Shown piece after piece: positions 22,931-30,245 of a DNA stretch of 32,496 bases. Position 1 is the stretch's first letter, and each line of letters starts with the position of its first letter. Source of the stretch: a virus; the IMG/VR virus record IMGVR_UViG_3300020471_000483, positions 1-32,496 of that record. One strand, written 5' to 3'. The position numbers were made by a program, and so were the translations under genes. A model generated the notes under the pieces. That model worked only from the letters and a program-made list of their open reading frames with translations. It had not been told where the DNA came from and ran no database searches.

Positions 22931-22950
22931 GTGGCAAATCAATGTGACAG

Positions 22951-23496
22951 TTAGTTACCTGGTACATGAAACTCATCTAAACAACTAAACATCATACCTA
23001 GACTAACTCTATATCCTTCATCTGGTGCTTCCCCTCTATGCTCCTCGTATGAATCAAATATAACGAGTCTCCCTTCTTTAAATGGTATTCTATCATGTCC
23101 TACAACTGTGTCTCCACTACTACCATGAGCATGATATATTACTGATAGCATTTTCTCGTCTCTAGAATCACAATCTCTGTGTTGCACTCCATCTTGCCCC
23201 TTAACTTGTCCATTGACTAATACTCTATGCACATTTGTTGCTTTGTCTTTACATATATCATTTACTATGCTACCAGTAAGATAGGGAATAAACCATGATT
23301 GCAACTCTGGTGGAATTGTCCACTCATCATTTGTCATTAACATATTGCCAAAGAATCTACTCCCCTCGCCATATGTTAGTTTACTGCTGTTACTATATGA
23401 TACTGGGAAGTTTTCAAAATACTCTGACACCTGACTAACTATCCACTCAGGAAAATAGTCATCAACTATTCTGTAATCCATACCTCTAAGTTTCAT
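22951..23496 (-). CDS. 2OG-Fe(II) oxygenase
   Basis: 181 aa. Fe(II)/2-oxoglutarate dioxygenase signature: HRD in GVQHRDCDSRDEK near residues 105-107, the strand SSGDTVVGHD, then the distal His in SYEEHRGEAPDEGYRVSLG with the 2OG-binding Arg ten residues later. The double-stranded beta-helix order and length suit a small hydroxylase of the phage 'prolyl 4-hydroxylase-like' group. Substrate unknown. It closes the restriction-modification operon, overlapping the coiled-coil gene by 11 bases. Confidence 0.82.
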   Translation of the reverse strand: MKLRGMDYRIVDDYFPEWIVSQVSEYFENFPVSYSNSSKLTYGEGSRFFGNMLMTNDEWTIPPELQSWFIPYLTGSIVNDICKDKATNVHRVLVNGQVKGQDGVQHRDCDSRDEKMLSVIYHAHGSSGDTVVGHDRIPFKEGRLVIFDSYEEHRGEAPDEGYRVSLGMMFSCLDEFHVPGN

Positions 23497-23692
23497 TGTT
23501 TAGATAATCCTGTTTCGCTTTGAGTTGTTGCTCTCTTGCTTTGTCCAGTATATCTTTTAATTCTTTTGCTGAATTGACTCTATCAATAATAGACTCCTCT
23601 AGGTTATCACTCCCTAAGATACTATTATTATATTTGTGTAATTTGTCTAGCAATTCTTTTGCTTTCTTCTCTGCTTCGTCTCCTACTGACAT
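23486..23692 (-). CDS. Coiled-coil small protein, about 68 aa
   Basis: I favour ATG 23692, just inside the previous gene's end (AGAGG upstream); a longer frame begins at 23731. Sequence MSVGDEAEKKAKELLDKLHK then IIDRVNSAKELKDILDKARE is almost wholly charged helix. Function unknown; co-transcribed with the methyltransferase. Confidence 0.62.
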   Translation of the reverse strand: MSVGDEAEKKAKELLDKLHKYNNSILGSDNLEESIIDRVNSAKELKDILDKAREQQLKAKQDYLNNET

Positions 23693-23913
23693 TTGTGATA
23701 CACCTCTACAAATGTCGCACAATTCATACATGAAAAATTAGACACAATGTCATAATCGTCTTGCTCTAAATCGTGGTCTCCACCCCATACTAACTCACTA
23801 CCACAATGCCAACAAGTAAATCGTTGTTGCTGTTGTGATTTAATACTTCTATTCCTGTATTCTCTCTCATCAATCCATCTATCTAATGAATCTAAATCTG
23901 CTCCATTTCTCAT
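23683..23913 (-). CDS. Zinc-ribbon-like protein, 76 aa
   Basis: ATG 23913 is chosen: AGGAGA lies 8 bases upstream and the ATG overlaps the previous TGA (ATGA), while the longer frame starts at TTG. It holds two C-x2-C knuckles (CWHCGSELVW and FSCMNCATFV) 24 residues apart, the standard zinc-ribbon layout. The N-terminus is charged (RWIDEREYRNRSIKSQQQQR). Probably a nucleic-acid or protein-binding factor. Confidence 0.7.
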   Translation of the reverse strand: MRNGADLDSLDRWIDEREYRNRSIKSQQQQRFTCWHCGSELVWGGDHDLEQDDYDIVSNFSCMNCATFVEVYHKCQ

Positions 23914-24116
23914 GATGTAATCTCCTGATAATCCCAATTTTCATCTGTTGGCACATCTACCCAAAACCAATAGTCTGGGTTATGAATAGCACTTAAAAAC
24001 CACCTATGACTTCTTTTATGCTCTATGTGACAAATAGAATTGCTGTTTAAATATGTAGCATAGGTGTATTTTGCTTTGTCACTCTTGGGTATGACTCTAC
24101 ATTTTTGTCTTAACAT
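23910..24116 (-). CDS. Hypothetical protein, 68 aa
   Basis: Basic N-terminal part (MLRQKCRVIPKSDKAKYTYA) and a Trp-rich acidic end (NPDYWFWVDVPTDENWDYQE). Overlaps the end of the methyltransferase by 7 bases. Not recognised. Confidence 0.65.
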   Translation of the reverse strand: MLRQKCRVIPKSDKAKYTYATYLNSNSICHIEHKRSHRWFLSAIHNPDYWFWVDVPTDENWDYQEITS

Positions 24117-24943
24117 AATCGTGTCAATAGATTATCTTGTAGTGGTCTAACCCTATCCTCACACATTTTATGATAGGTAGGGTCAATCTCAAATCCTATA
24201 AAATCTCTCTTCTCTTCTATACTTATTTGTGCTGTTGTGCCACTACCCATAAATGGGTCAACAACTACGTCTCCCTCATTGCTCCATGTCTGTATGTGAC
24301 CTCGTGCCAACTCCTCAGGCATTGTTGCAGGGTGTTTATATGAATTCTTGTTAGTCTGTCCAAATCCTCCACAATTCTTAATTCTCCATATATTATTTCT
24401 TGCTCCGAATTCCTTGATAGGATTAGTTTTATTCTCTCTAATAATTAACTCTCCGTCTTTTCCTCTACTTCTTGCTTTACCCCATGATGTTGACCCTGCC
24501 CACTTGTTAGGTTTATCCATAATAATATTAACAGTTTTTGGTCTCCCCTTAGATAGTATAAAGCAATATTCAAATGCCTGACTATATCTAACAGACTTCG
24601 ACCCACTAGCGAATGCTATGCCTGTCTTTTCATATATCATAGTGTCATGTAATCTTAAACCACACTCATCTTTAAAATATAATGCCTGTCTAAAACTACT
24701 ACCGCTCTCGCTACCATCTATCGTAGCGTCTCCCACATTCCACATGATGACACCACCATCTTTTAATACTCTTGTCAATGCCTGTGCAACATCTTTGAAT
24801 ACATTAAAATCCCACTTACTACTATCGTTGTAAGTCCTCATATCATCATAGGGTGGACTTGTAATACATAAGTCAACAGAATTTGCATTGAGTTGATTTA
24901 ACCCCTCAATGCAATTCATATTATAGGTTTTATTCAATTCCAT
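24110..24943 (-). CDS. Class-beta DNA methyltransferase (N4-cytosine or N6-adenine)
   Basis: 277 aa from ATG 24943, which I prefer because a longer frame (to 25084) would run 110 bases into the nuclease gene; AGAGG lies upstream of 24943. Motif IV TSPPYDD is at residues 28-34 and the SAM-binding motif I DPFMGSGTT at 229-237. Catalytic motif first and SAM motif last is the class-beta order. TSPPY is compatible with N4-methylcytosine or N6-methyladenine. A target-recognition region lies between (FGARNNIWRIKNCGGFGQTN). With the upstream nuclease it forms a likely type II restriction-modification pair; alternatively it only protects phage DNA. Confidence 0.88.
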   Translation of the reverse strand: MELNKTYNMNCIEGLNQLNANSVDLCITSPPYDDMRTYNDSSKWDFNVFKDVAQALTRVLKDGGVIMWNVGDATIDGSESGSSFRQALYFKDECGLRLHDTMIYEKTGIAFASGSKSVRYSQAFEYCFILSKGRPKTVNIIMDKPNKWAGSTSWGKARSRGKDGELIIRENKTNPIKEFGARNNIWRIKNCGGFGQTNKNSYKHPATMPEELARGHIQTWSNEGDVVVDPFMGSGTTAQISIEEKRDFIGFEIDPTYHKMCEDRVRPLQDNLLTRLC

Positions 24944-24974
24944 AAACTGTTGTAACCTCTGAATTATACCACAA

Positions 24975-25607
24975 TTACTTGTAGTATGCAACCAGTATAT
25001 CAGTTGGTAGAGGTAAGAAGTGTAGTTTCTTAACTGCCTTCTTGATTTTACCATATTGAGATAATATGCAACCTTCCTCATCATTGAGTAACTCTAGAGT
25101 AGAGAATGAATCCTTCCTACCTGATGATGACTTCCATACGTTTGACTCTGTTAGGTCAGTATCGATAACAACCATACCGAAACTATCAATTTTATTGTTA
25201 TTGAAAGTATATTTGATTGACCATACTAAGTTAGTCTTTGCACCACCGAAGTGAGAAGTCTTGTTACCAGTAGCAAATGATGATTTGCTCTCTCCACCCA
25301 TGAGTTTAAACTCAACTGGTGTGTCATGAAACTTGTAGTCATAACCTGATACCTCTTCTCTAACACCATTGATACCTAGTTTCTCAATGCCTGCTTCAAT
25401 AACATCATTGACAATATACTGGAAAAACTTAGTGAAGTCTGCTGTATTCATAGTATCTTTGTAATCTTGTAGTGTCTTACCATAGATTTCAAATGTCTCA
25501 AGATACTTGTTTGTTTCGATAATAGTCCATGTTGTTAGTTTCTCTAAGTCTCTAACAATCTTTGCCTGTGTATCTGTATTTGTTTTTGCTATTGAATTAA
25601 TAGTCAT
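24975..25607 (-). CDS. Putative PD-(D/E)XK restriction endonuclease
   Basis: 210 aa. The catalytic pattern D90-x8-E99-x-K101 is seen in SGYDYKFHDTPVEFKLMG, followed by a strand/helix continuation (NLVWSIKYTF, DSFGMVVIDTD) as in PD-(D/E)XK nucleases. The N-terminal 80 residues are helical and may bind DNA. It lies directly upstream of the methyltransferase, separated by about 30 bases, in one operon behind cassette 9. The family is not identified more closely. It could instead be a nuclease attacking host or rival phage DNA, with the methyltransferase guarding the phage. Confidence 0.68.
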   Translation of the reverse strand: MTINSIAKTNTDTQAKIVRDLEKLTTWTIIETNKYLETFEIYGKTLQDYKDTMNTADFTKFFQYIVNDVIEAGIEKLGINGVREEVSGYDYKFHDTPVEFKLMGGESKSSFATGNKTSHFGGAKTNLVWSIKYTFNNNKIDSFGMVVIDTDLTESNVWKSSSGRKDSFSTLELLNDEEGCILSQYGKIKKAVKKLHFLPLPTDILVAYYK

Positions 25608-25629
25608 GTTTCTGTGTGATTATATTAAT

Positions 25630-25689
25630 ATTATACACAACTTTTTACGCTGTGTGTAAGGGTGTGTGACAGTTGATTAATCGTCATAC
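25630..25689 (-). promoter_or_regulatory. Hairpin-box promoter cassette 9
   Basis: Arms 25689-25683 and 25670-25664 (6 pairs plus one mismatch or wobble, 12-base loop containing the upstream stop). Box variant CACACAGCGT (AGCGT at 25651-25647), 11 bases, TATAAT (25635-25630). Drives the nuclease-methyltransferase operon. Confidence 0.72.
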
Positions 25690-26072
25690 TTGGGAAAGTC
25701 TTTTCTATTGAAGATGTGACCAAAAGTGCTTTCGCCATAACAATCAATCTCCTCATAATCTCCTTTTAATTTATTGACCCATATATCCTCATAGTCAATG
25801 GTTACCCAACTAGGGATATTTTTTGTCTCTTCGCATATTTCATTGACCCAATGCCATGCGAAATCTTGTCCTGTTTCAAACTGACCTTCATACATATCTT
25901 CAAATTTTAAAAGGTATGATGGGTCACAATCGAATTCATCAATAAACAAGTCAACTAACTCTGTGCTATATTTGTTGACAAGTTTAAGATATGTTGGATA
26001 AAACTCTACAAACTGCTCTTCTGAGTAGTTTTCAATAAATCTTTTTTGCTCTTCGTCAAATTTTAAATTCAT
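25677..26072 (-). CDS. ArdA-like antirestriction protein, 131 aa
   Basis: The central region resembles the ArdA C-terminal half: DMYEGQFETGQDFAWHWVNE, then IPSWVTIDYEDIWVNKLKGD and GHIFNR, matching the ArdA order 'Y-x-G-x-F-x-x-x-x-x-FA ... DY-x-x-x-x-x-x-L ... DY ... F'. ArdA proteins mimic the shape and charge of DNA and block type I restriction enzymes. The protein is very acidic (over 30 Asp/Glu of 131), as expected for a DNA mimic. It is shorter than plasmid ArdA (about 165 aa) and lacks most of its N-terminal domain. It is a single-gene unit next to the restriction-modification operon. Confidence 0.6.
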   Translation of the reverse strand: MNLKFDEEQKRFIENYSEEQFVEFYPTYLKLVNKYSTELVDLFIDEFDCDPSYLLKFEDMYEGQFETGQDFAWHWVNEICEETKNIPSWVTIDYEDIWVNKLKGDYEEIDCYGESTFGHIFNRKDFPKYDD

Positions 26073-26094
26073 GATAATAAATCTATCTGATATA

Positions 26095-26150
26095 AAGATA
26101 CATCATATTTCATGCTGTGTGTAGGGTTGTGTGACACTTTGTCAACTGTC
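26095..26150 (-). promoter_or_regulatory. Hairpin-box promoter cassette 10
   Basis: The weakest hairpin: GACA/TGTC outer arms (26150-26147, 26136-26133) or a tight TGACA/TGTCA hairpin (26144-26132). Box variant CACACAGCAT (AGCAT at 26116-26112), 11 bases, TATCTT (26100-26095). Drives the ArdA-like gene. Confidence 0.66.
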
Positions 26151-26477
26151 CTATCTCTTATTCATAGGTGGTAAATACTCATTTCCTGGGTGGTCATTGG
26201 TTTTTCCACGATAATTCTTTTTATTTTGGAAGTGTGTATCTTCTATTTCTAATTCGTCCCAATCTTGTTGACGACATATTATATTTACTTCTCTCTCTTT
26301 ATTTCTATATGTCTCGTCAGGTATTTTTCTAACACATATTGTTATGTAATCATTGCATATAAAACTAATTAACCCCTCGTCACTTCTAAACCTAACAGGC
26401 ATACCAATCTCTAGAGATTTTAAAATGTTTCTAATTTCCAACGGAATTGCCTCTGATAAGAAAATAGGTATGGTCAT
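26151..26477 (-). CDS. Hypothetical protein, 108 aa
   Basis: Starts MTIPIFLSEAIPLEIRNILK; the first half is beta-rich (MPVRFRSDEGLISFICNDYI, TICVRKIPDE) and the tail basic and polar (NKKNYRGKTNDHPGNEYLPP). Not recognised. ATG overlaps the previous TGA. Last gene of the halogenase-oxygenase operon. Confidence 0.7.
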   Translation of the reverse strand: MTIPIFLSEAIPLEIRNILKSLEIGMPVRFRSDEGLISFICNDYITICVRKIPDETYRNKEREVNIICRQQDWDELEIEDTHFQNKKNYRGKTNDHPGNEYLPPMNKR

Positions 26478-26689
26478 CTAAGATTTAATTTATCTGCAAT
26501 CTCTCCTATTATAACACGTTGTGCTTCAGATAATTTACCAATATGCTCGTATGTATCCTTTTGAAATAAGAATAATGCCTTCTTGATAAGGTCTTTCTCC
26601 TCTGATGAAAGAAGTTGAGATTTTAATGTAAACATAACTGACTCCGCATGAGATTCTATGAATGATTCATAGTCTTTACTATTTAACAT
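26474..26689 (-). CDS. Hypothetical helical protein, 71 aa
   Basis: ATG 26689 (GGGAG upstream) is preferred over ATG 26746, which lies deep in the oxygenase gene. Reads MLNSKDYESFIESHAESVMF and two further helices (SSEEKDLIKKALFLFQKD; SEAQRVIIGEIADKLNLR). Function unknown. Confidence 0.65.
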   Translation of the reverse strand: MLNSKDYESFIESHAESVMFTLKSQLLSSEEKDLIKKALFLFQKDTYEHIGKLSEAQRVIIGEIADKLNLR

Positions 26690-26690
26690 A

Positions 26691-27407
26691 TCACATTTTC
26701 TCCCATATTGTTTTAACTGTGTTGGGATTAAAACCTGCAATGCCATTATCCATAACTGGTGGCATATTATTCATTTCGTGGTCTGTGAATAATTTTTGTC
26801 TGGTCTCGGGTGTCATATACTTATATGCCAACACATACCTATTATATAGAAATTTAATAGTTGATGTCCTTCCTGTGTGTGGGATTCTACCATCAAAAAC
26901 TACAACTCTCCCTGCTCTTGGTTGTATTGCTTTCCTACAGTCTAAATCGTCATCAAAGAATATTGTTTCTCCACCCCATTGTGGATTCCATACTGGGTTA
27001 AGATATACTAATATTGTCCTATTCTCTTCTACAAAGTAAGGTGCATCTACATGAATTCCTGGGGAATTTCCATACTTTAAAACATTAACATAAGACGAGT
27101 ATAAATGCTCTCGTGGTGGTAGATTTGGTATCTTTGTTTCTAGATAAGTTAATACATCTAAGTATAATTTATTATCACTACCTTGTATCCCAGGATTTTG
27201 AAAATAATCAGGGTCATCAATGGGTGTAAAATTATAGAATTGATGTGTCCAATACATACCCTCTAACTCTAAGTTAGGATTTTCTCTTGTTGGCACATTA
27301 TCAGTCCTCGTAAACTGATAAGGTAACATAACAACCTCTTCAAATAACTCTTCACTAATTAAATTAGTATCATATACATTTAATTTGTTGTGTGTGTAAT
27401 AACTCAT
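26691..27407 (-). CDS. 2OG-Fe(II) oxygenase, prolyl-4-hydroxylase-like
   Basis: 238 aa. HVD motif in GIHVDAPYFVEENRTILVYL, the strand WGGETIFFDDD, the distal His in VVFDGRIPHTGRTS, and a downstream Arg in FLYNRYVLAYKY: the full Fe(II)/2-oxoglutarate set in the order of prolyl 4-hydroxylase-like enzymes. Overlaps the upstream gene (ATGA). Substrate unknown; could be a protein side chain or a small metabolite. Confidence 0.85.
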   Translation of the reverse strand: MSYYTHNKLNVYDTNLISEELFEEVVMLPYQFTRTDNVPTRENPNLELEGMYWTHQFYNFTPIDDPDYFQNPGIQGSDNKLYLDVLTYLETKIPNLPPREHLYSSYVNVLKYGNSPGIHVDAPYFVEENRTILVYLNPVWNPQWGGETIFFDDDLDCRKAIQPRAGRVVVFDGRIPHTGRTSTIKFLYNRYVLAYKYMTPETRQKLFTDHEMNNMPPVMDNGIAGFNPNTVKTIWEKM

Positions 27408-28003
27408 CTTGTATAAACTCCCATGATATTTAAAGAGACGACATACCTGTCCTCATCTACCTTGTTGACTCCTGTTTTGTGTGTTAACCACCCAGGAAAA
27501 AACAAAACGTCATTAGTATTTACTTCTATAGTTTTCCAGTCTCTTTCCATATCATAATAGTCATGTAATAAAGGTTCGCTATACTTATGGACTTCGAGTG
27601 GTGTCTTAATTAATAAGTTACCACTATTAGGTGGTGCATTTAGATAACAAGCAACTGCAACTGTGACATTTTGATGATGATGCGGGCAAGTATGGGCATT
27701 TTTTGGGTGTTTATTTACCCATGAATCTGATAGGTATTTCTCCATAGGTTTACAATCCCATATATCCCATATCTCATTGACTCTAGGGTACATCCACTCT
27801 AAGAATGGTTGCATTTCTTCCCATGAATGTGGTGGATACTTCTTACTGATAACCACAGTTGATATACCACCACCTCTTTCTGGTGTCTCCTCATCATACT
27901 GTGATGCTTCATCAATATACTCATCAACTTTAGATTTGAATGTATCAAATTTAAAATCAAATGTATCTTTAAAAATATATGGTGTGGGATTAATTGATTT
28001 CAT
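27404..28003 (-). CDS. Putative 2OG-Fe(II) oxygenase (2OG-FeII_Oxy_5-like)
   Basis: 199 aa with a perfect ribosome site (AGGAGGTGG) before the ATG. His cluster CPHHHQNVTVAVACYLNAPP and a C-terminal block NDVLFFPGWLTHKTGV followed by DEDRYVVSLNIMG, equivalent to the 'FPSW-x-x-H-x-V ... R-x-S-x-SFNI' end of PF13759-type oxygenases. The first iron-ligand motif is H-x-H, not H-x-D. It looks related to the 220-aa protein at 29240-29902. Substrate unknown. Confidence 0.75.
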   Translation of the reverse strand: MKSINPTPYIFKDTFDFKFDTFKSKVDEYIDEASQYDEETPERGGGISTVVISKKYPPHSWEEMQPFLEWMYPRVNEIWDIWDCKPMEKYLSDSWVNKHPKNAHTCPHHHQNVTVAVACYLNAPPNSGNLLIKTPLEVHKYSEPLLHDYYDMERDWKTIEVNTNDVLFFPGWLTHKTGVNKVDEDRYVVSLNIMGVYTR

Positions 28004-28664
28004 ACCACCTCCTGTCCTCTCCTATCAGTTGAGTGTCATACATGATAGATGCCATTGGTATGCTAACAGATAGTCTCTGCCCTTTTGGTTTTGCTCTGTG
28101 ATATGTCCTCGCAGGGATATACAAAACGTCTCCTGATTTCATAGTAACATCAATAGCAACATTTAATTTCTTCTCATCAATATTACCTTCATACTTAGGC
28201 ACTAGATATGATGCTCTATTATTATATACTGTCCAATCTGTCTCTCCTTCTACTTGAATGATAAAGTTATGTGCATAATCTTCATGTATATTAAATGACC
28301 CATGTCCACCTATACCACAATAAACGTGCATTGCTGCATCAACTGTAAACTGTCTCTCTATCCCACCTAACAACTCCTGTTTCTTTTTACTTATGAATTG
28401 AAAGTTATTAATTATCATACCACATTCATCTTGAAATAATTTATAACAATCTTCCTTATTGATGTGTGGTTGTGACCAGATACGAGGTGATACTGGCAAA
28501 TTTAACTTCTCACCATTCTTTATAAATTCTAATTCATAAAACTGTGGGTTGTTGATGCACTGCTCCACGTCTCTCCAACTACACCAATCATTTACTTCCT
28601 CAATAGCATTAGGGAAGTATTGTGGTGTGTCATCAATCTCCCAGTCTTTATCCAAAAATATCAT
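27990..28664 (-). CDS. JmjC/cupin-type Fe(II) oxygenase
   Basis: 224 aa. GGHGSFNIHEDYAHNFIIQV carries the H-x-D iron site (HED); EGETDWTVYN is the usual next strand; GDVLYIPARTYHRAKPKGQR holds the distal His. The pattern is that of JmjC-like or Cupin_4/Cupin_8 hydroxylases, which often modify ribosomal or other proteins. Overlaps both neighbours (17 and 14 bases). Different fold branch from its operon partners, so it may act on a different group or step. Confidence 0.8.
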   Translation of the reverse strand: MIFLDKDWEIDDTPQYFPNAIEEVNDWCSWRDVEQCINNPQFYELEFIKNGEKLNLPVSPRIWSQPHINKEDCYKLFQDECGMIINNFQFISKKKQELLGGIERQFTVDAAMHVYCGIGGHGSFNIHEDYAHNFIIQVEGETDWTVYNNRASYLVPKYEGNIDEKKLNVAIDVTMKSGDVLYIPARTYHRAKPKGQRLSVSIPMASIMYDTQLIGEDRRWYEIN

Positions 28665-29289
28665 CGTTAGCGTGGAAGTTTAGGTTGAGAATGATACGAA
28701 ATTCATTATCAGTTGGATTTGATGATGCATGAAACTGGTGACCATCAAATGCAAACAATGTATTTGCTTTTGGTGTCTGTCTCATACATTCAGTATATTT
28801 CTGTGTCTTTGCTTTATGCCATCTTTCATCAATAGTGCCATCGTTAGGGTCATCATACTCATTATAAAATACTGTGTCTCCTGATGAATCATGTAGATAA
28901 AATAATGCACTACAGTGGTCTTCTTCGTGATCCGTATGGGGCAAATTTGGGCATTTTTTACCATTATTTAATTGCAATGCTAACCTAGCTCGAAAGAATC
29001 TGACACCACCCAACTCATCACTAATATTATCTAAGAGTGCTTGGAATGTGGGTAGAAATGGCGACTCTACCATGTCCTGATCTAAGAGTAAATGAGTAAA
29101 TCCTACACTACGTTTATCATTATGCTGTCTCAAGTTTTTATCTGACATTGCATATTCAACTGCTTCTACTGGGTATGATATATCTTCAGACAGGAAAAAC
29201 CATGGAAAGGAATTCATACCTGACGTTAAATCGTATAGTCTAGAGAGATAAGTGGGTTGGATTATTCCTTCCCTTCGGATAAATTTCAT
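28648..29289 (-). CDS. 2OG-Fe(II) oxygenase
   Basis: 213 aa. LPHTDHEEDHCSALFYLHDS contains HTD; SSGDTVFYNEYDD is the following strand; DGHQFHASSNP and FRIILNLNF give the distal His and the 2OG-binding Arg. N-terminal part (LTSGMNSFPWFFLSEDISYP) has the 'FPW' strand common in phage oxygenases of this size. Similar in plan to the enzyme at 22951-23496 (both have SSGDTV). Overlaps the upstream gene by 50 bases, so the true start may be slightly inside. Confidence 0.8.
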   Translation of the reverse strand: MKFIRREGIIQPTYLSRLYDLTSGMNSFPWFFLSEDISYPVEAVEYAMSDKNLRQHNDKRSVGFTHLLLDQDMVESPFLPTFQALLDNISDELGGVRFFRARLALQLNNGKKCPNLPHTDHEEDHCSALFYLHDSSGDTVFYNEYDDPNDGTIDERWHKAKTQKYTECMRQTPKANTLFAFDGHQFHASSNPTDNEFRIILNLNFHANDDIFG

Positions 29290-29902
29290 GATAATAATTA
29301 CTGTATGCTATAATGTTAAATGAAATAGATATTCTTTCTCCGTCTCCTGTGTTAGCACTCACTCTGTGTGGTATCCACGAGGGGAATATAACTAACCTAT
29401 CCTCCTCAGGATAGATGTCATACTCATCCATTATATTCTCGTTAAACCTATCAAAGTTTTCACTACACCCCCATGATTCTCTTAAGTGTTGGTCAAGTGG
29501 ACTACGTTGTAAGGTAAAATTACCATAGCAACAATCGGGCAAACTTAAGTAATATACTCCTGAGAATATGCTACCTGGGTGTGTATGTGTGACGTTTGAG
29601 TCTCCTTTCTTGTTTATGTTAATCCATAAGTTTAACATATGTAGAGTATATTCTTTGAAACCAAACTCATCTGCACACGCATATGCTTGTTGCATAATTC
29701 TATCATGCAACTCACTTAGTGCATTATTTTTCATTACTGGTGGTATAAAATCATATGATTGCCAACCACCCATGTTAGATGCTTCTCGACCTCTAGGGTC
29801 TTCTGCCTTCACAACATTAACGAAATTAATAATCTTATCTCTATCAACACCACACTCATCTGTTATCCAGACAGGTGTAGTAAATAAATCAAGTCTCTTC
29901 AT
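29240..29902 (-). CDS. 2OG-Fe(II) oxygenase (2OG-FeII_Oxy_5-like)
   Basis: 220 aa from ATG 29902; a longer frame begins at TTG 29938 and is not favoured. LFTTPVWITDECG is the typical start of PF13759 proteins, then NLWININKKGDSNVTHTHPG and SIFSGVYYLSLP, and the end VIFPSWIPHRVSANTG with RISISFNI. These proteins are widespread in marine phages and bacteria; substrates are unknown. Overlaps the coiled-coil gene by 14 bases. Confidence 0.85.
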   Translation of the reverse strand: MKRLDLFTTPVWITDECGVDRDKIINFVNVVKAEDPRGREASNMGGWQSYDFIPPVMKNNALSELHDRIMQQAYACADEFGFKEYTLHMLNLWININKKGDSNVTHTHPGSIFSGVYYLSLPDCCYGNFTLQRSPLDQHLRESWGCSENFDRFNENIMDEYDIYPEEDRLVIFPSWIPHRVSANTGDGERISISFNIIAYSNYYHEIYPKGRNNPTHLSL

Positions 29903-30245
29903 CAAATGAGAATTCTCTTTCAGTACAATTAGGGTCAACGTGCTTCTTATACAACGCTAACGCTTCAATAGCTCCACTCAATTTGTTGAGTTGGTCTTTC
30001 TTTGCCTGCAATTCTTCTAGACTAATCTTAGTGATAGTAGATGTATAATGCATATTGTCAAGTGCTTCTTGCAACTTGTGATACTCTTCTAAGGTATCAT
30101 GATGTTGTTGTAAGAAATTCATAGTGAGTTGGTCAAATGTAATCAACCCTGTAATGGGTTGCACAGTGTCCCTCTTTTCTTCTTCAGTTTTGATATTGGC
30201 ACGTTCTGCCAAATTTACCTCAGTAACAGTTTGCTCTTTTGCCAT
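29889..30245 (-). CDS. Coiled-coil hypothetical protein, 118 aa
   Basis: Charged N-terminus (MAKEQTVTEVNLAERANIKT), then long helices with heptad spacing (TLEEYHKLQEALDNMHY; SLEELQAKKDQLNKLSGAIE). No enzyme motif. TAATG overlap with the upstream gene. Could be a scaffold or adaptor for the enzymes around it; that is inference from context. Confidence 0.72.
   Translation of the reverse strand: MAKEQTVTEVNLAERANIKTEEEKRDTVQPITGLITFDQLTMNFLQQHHDTLEEYHKLQEALDNMHYTSTITKISLEELQAKKDQLNKLSGAIEALALYKKHVDPNCTEREFSFDEET

Noticed and set aside
24944-25084. N-terminal extension of the methyltransferase to ATG 25084
   Set aside because: It would overlap the nuclease gene by 110 bases; the methyltransferase-like sequence starts at MELNKTY (24943), which has a ribosome site.
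15853-26150. Cassette hairpins as CRP- or NtcA-type operators (TGTGA...TCACA)
   Set aside because: Half-site spacing (14 bases between TGTGA and TCACA in most copies) fits neither CRP (6) nor NtcA (GTA-N8-TAC), and some copies extend the inner stem, favouring a hairpin.
15853-26150. Repeated elements as a CRISPR array
   Set aside because: Spacing is irregular and filled by genes; copies are degenerate outside the box, hairpin and -10; no cas genes.
28782-28964. 60-codon minus-strand frame inside the 213-aa oxygenase gene
   Set aside because: Internal to a gene with clear catalytic motifs, different frame, no own start signals.
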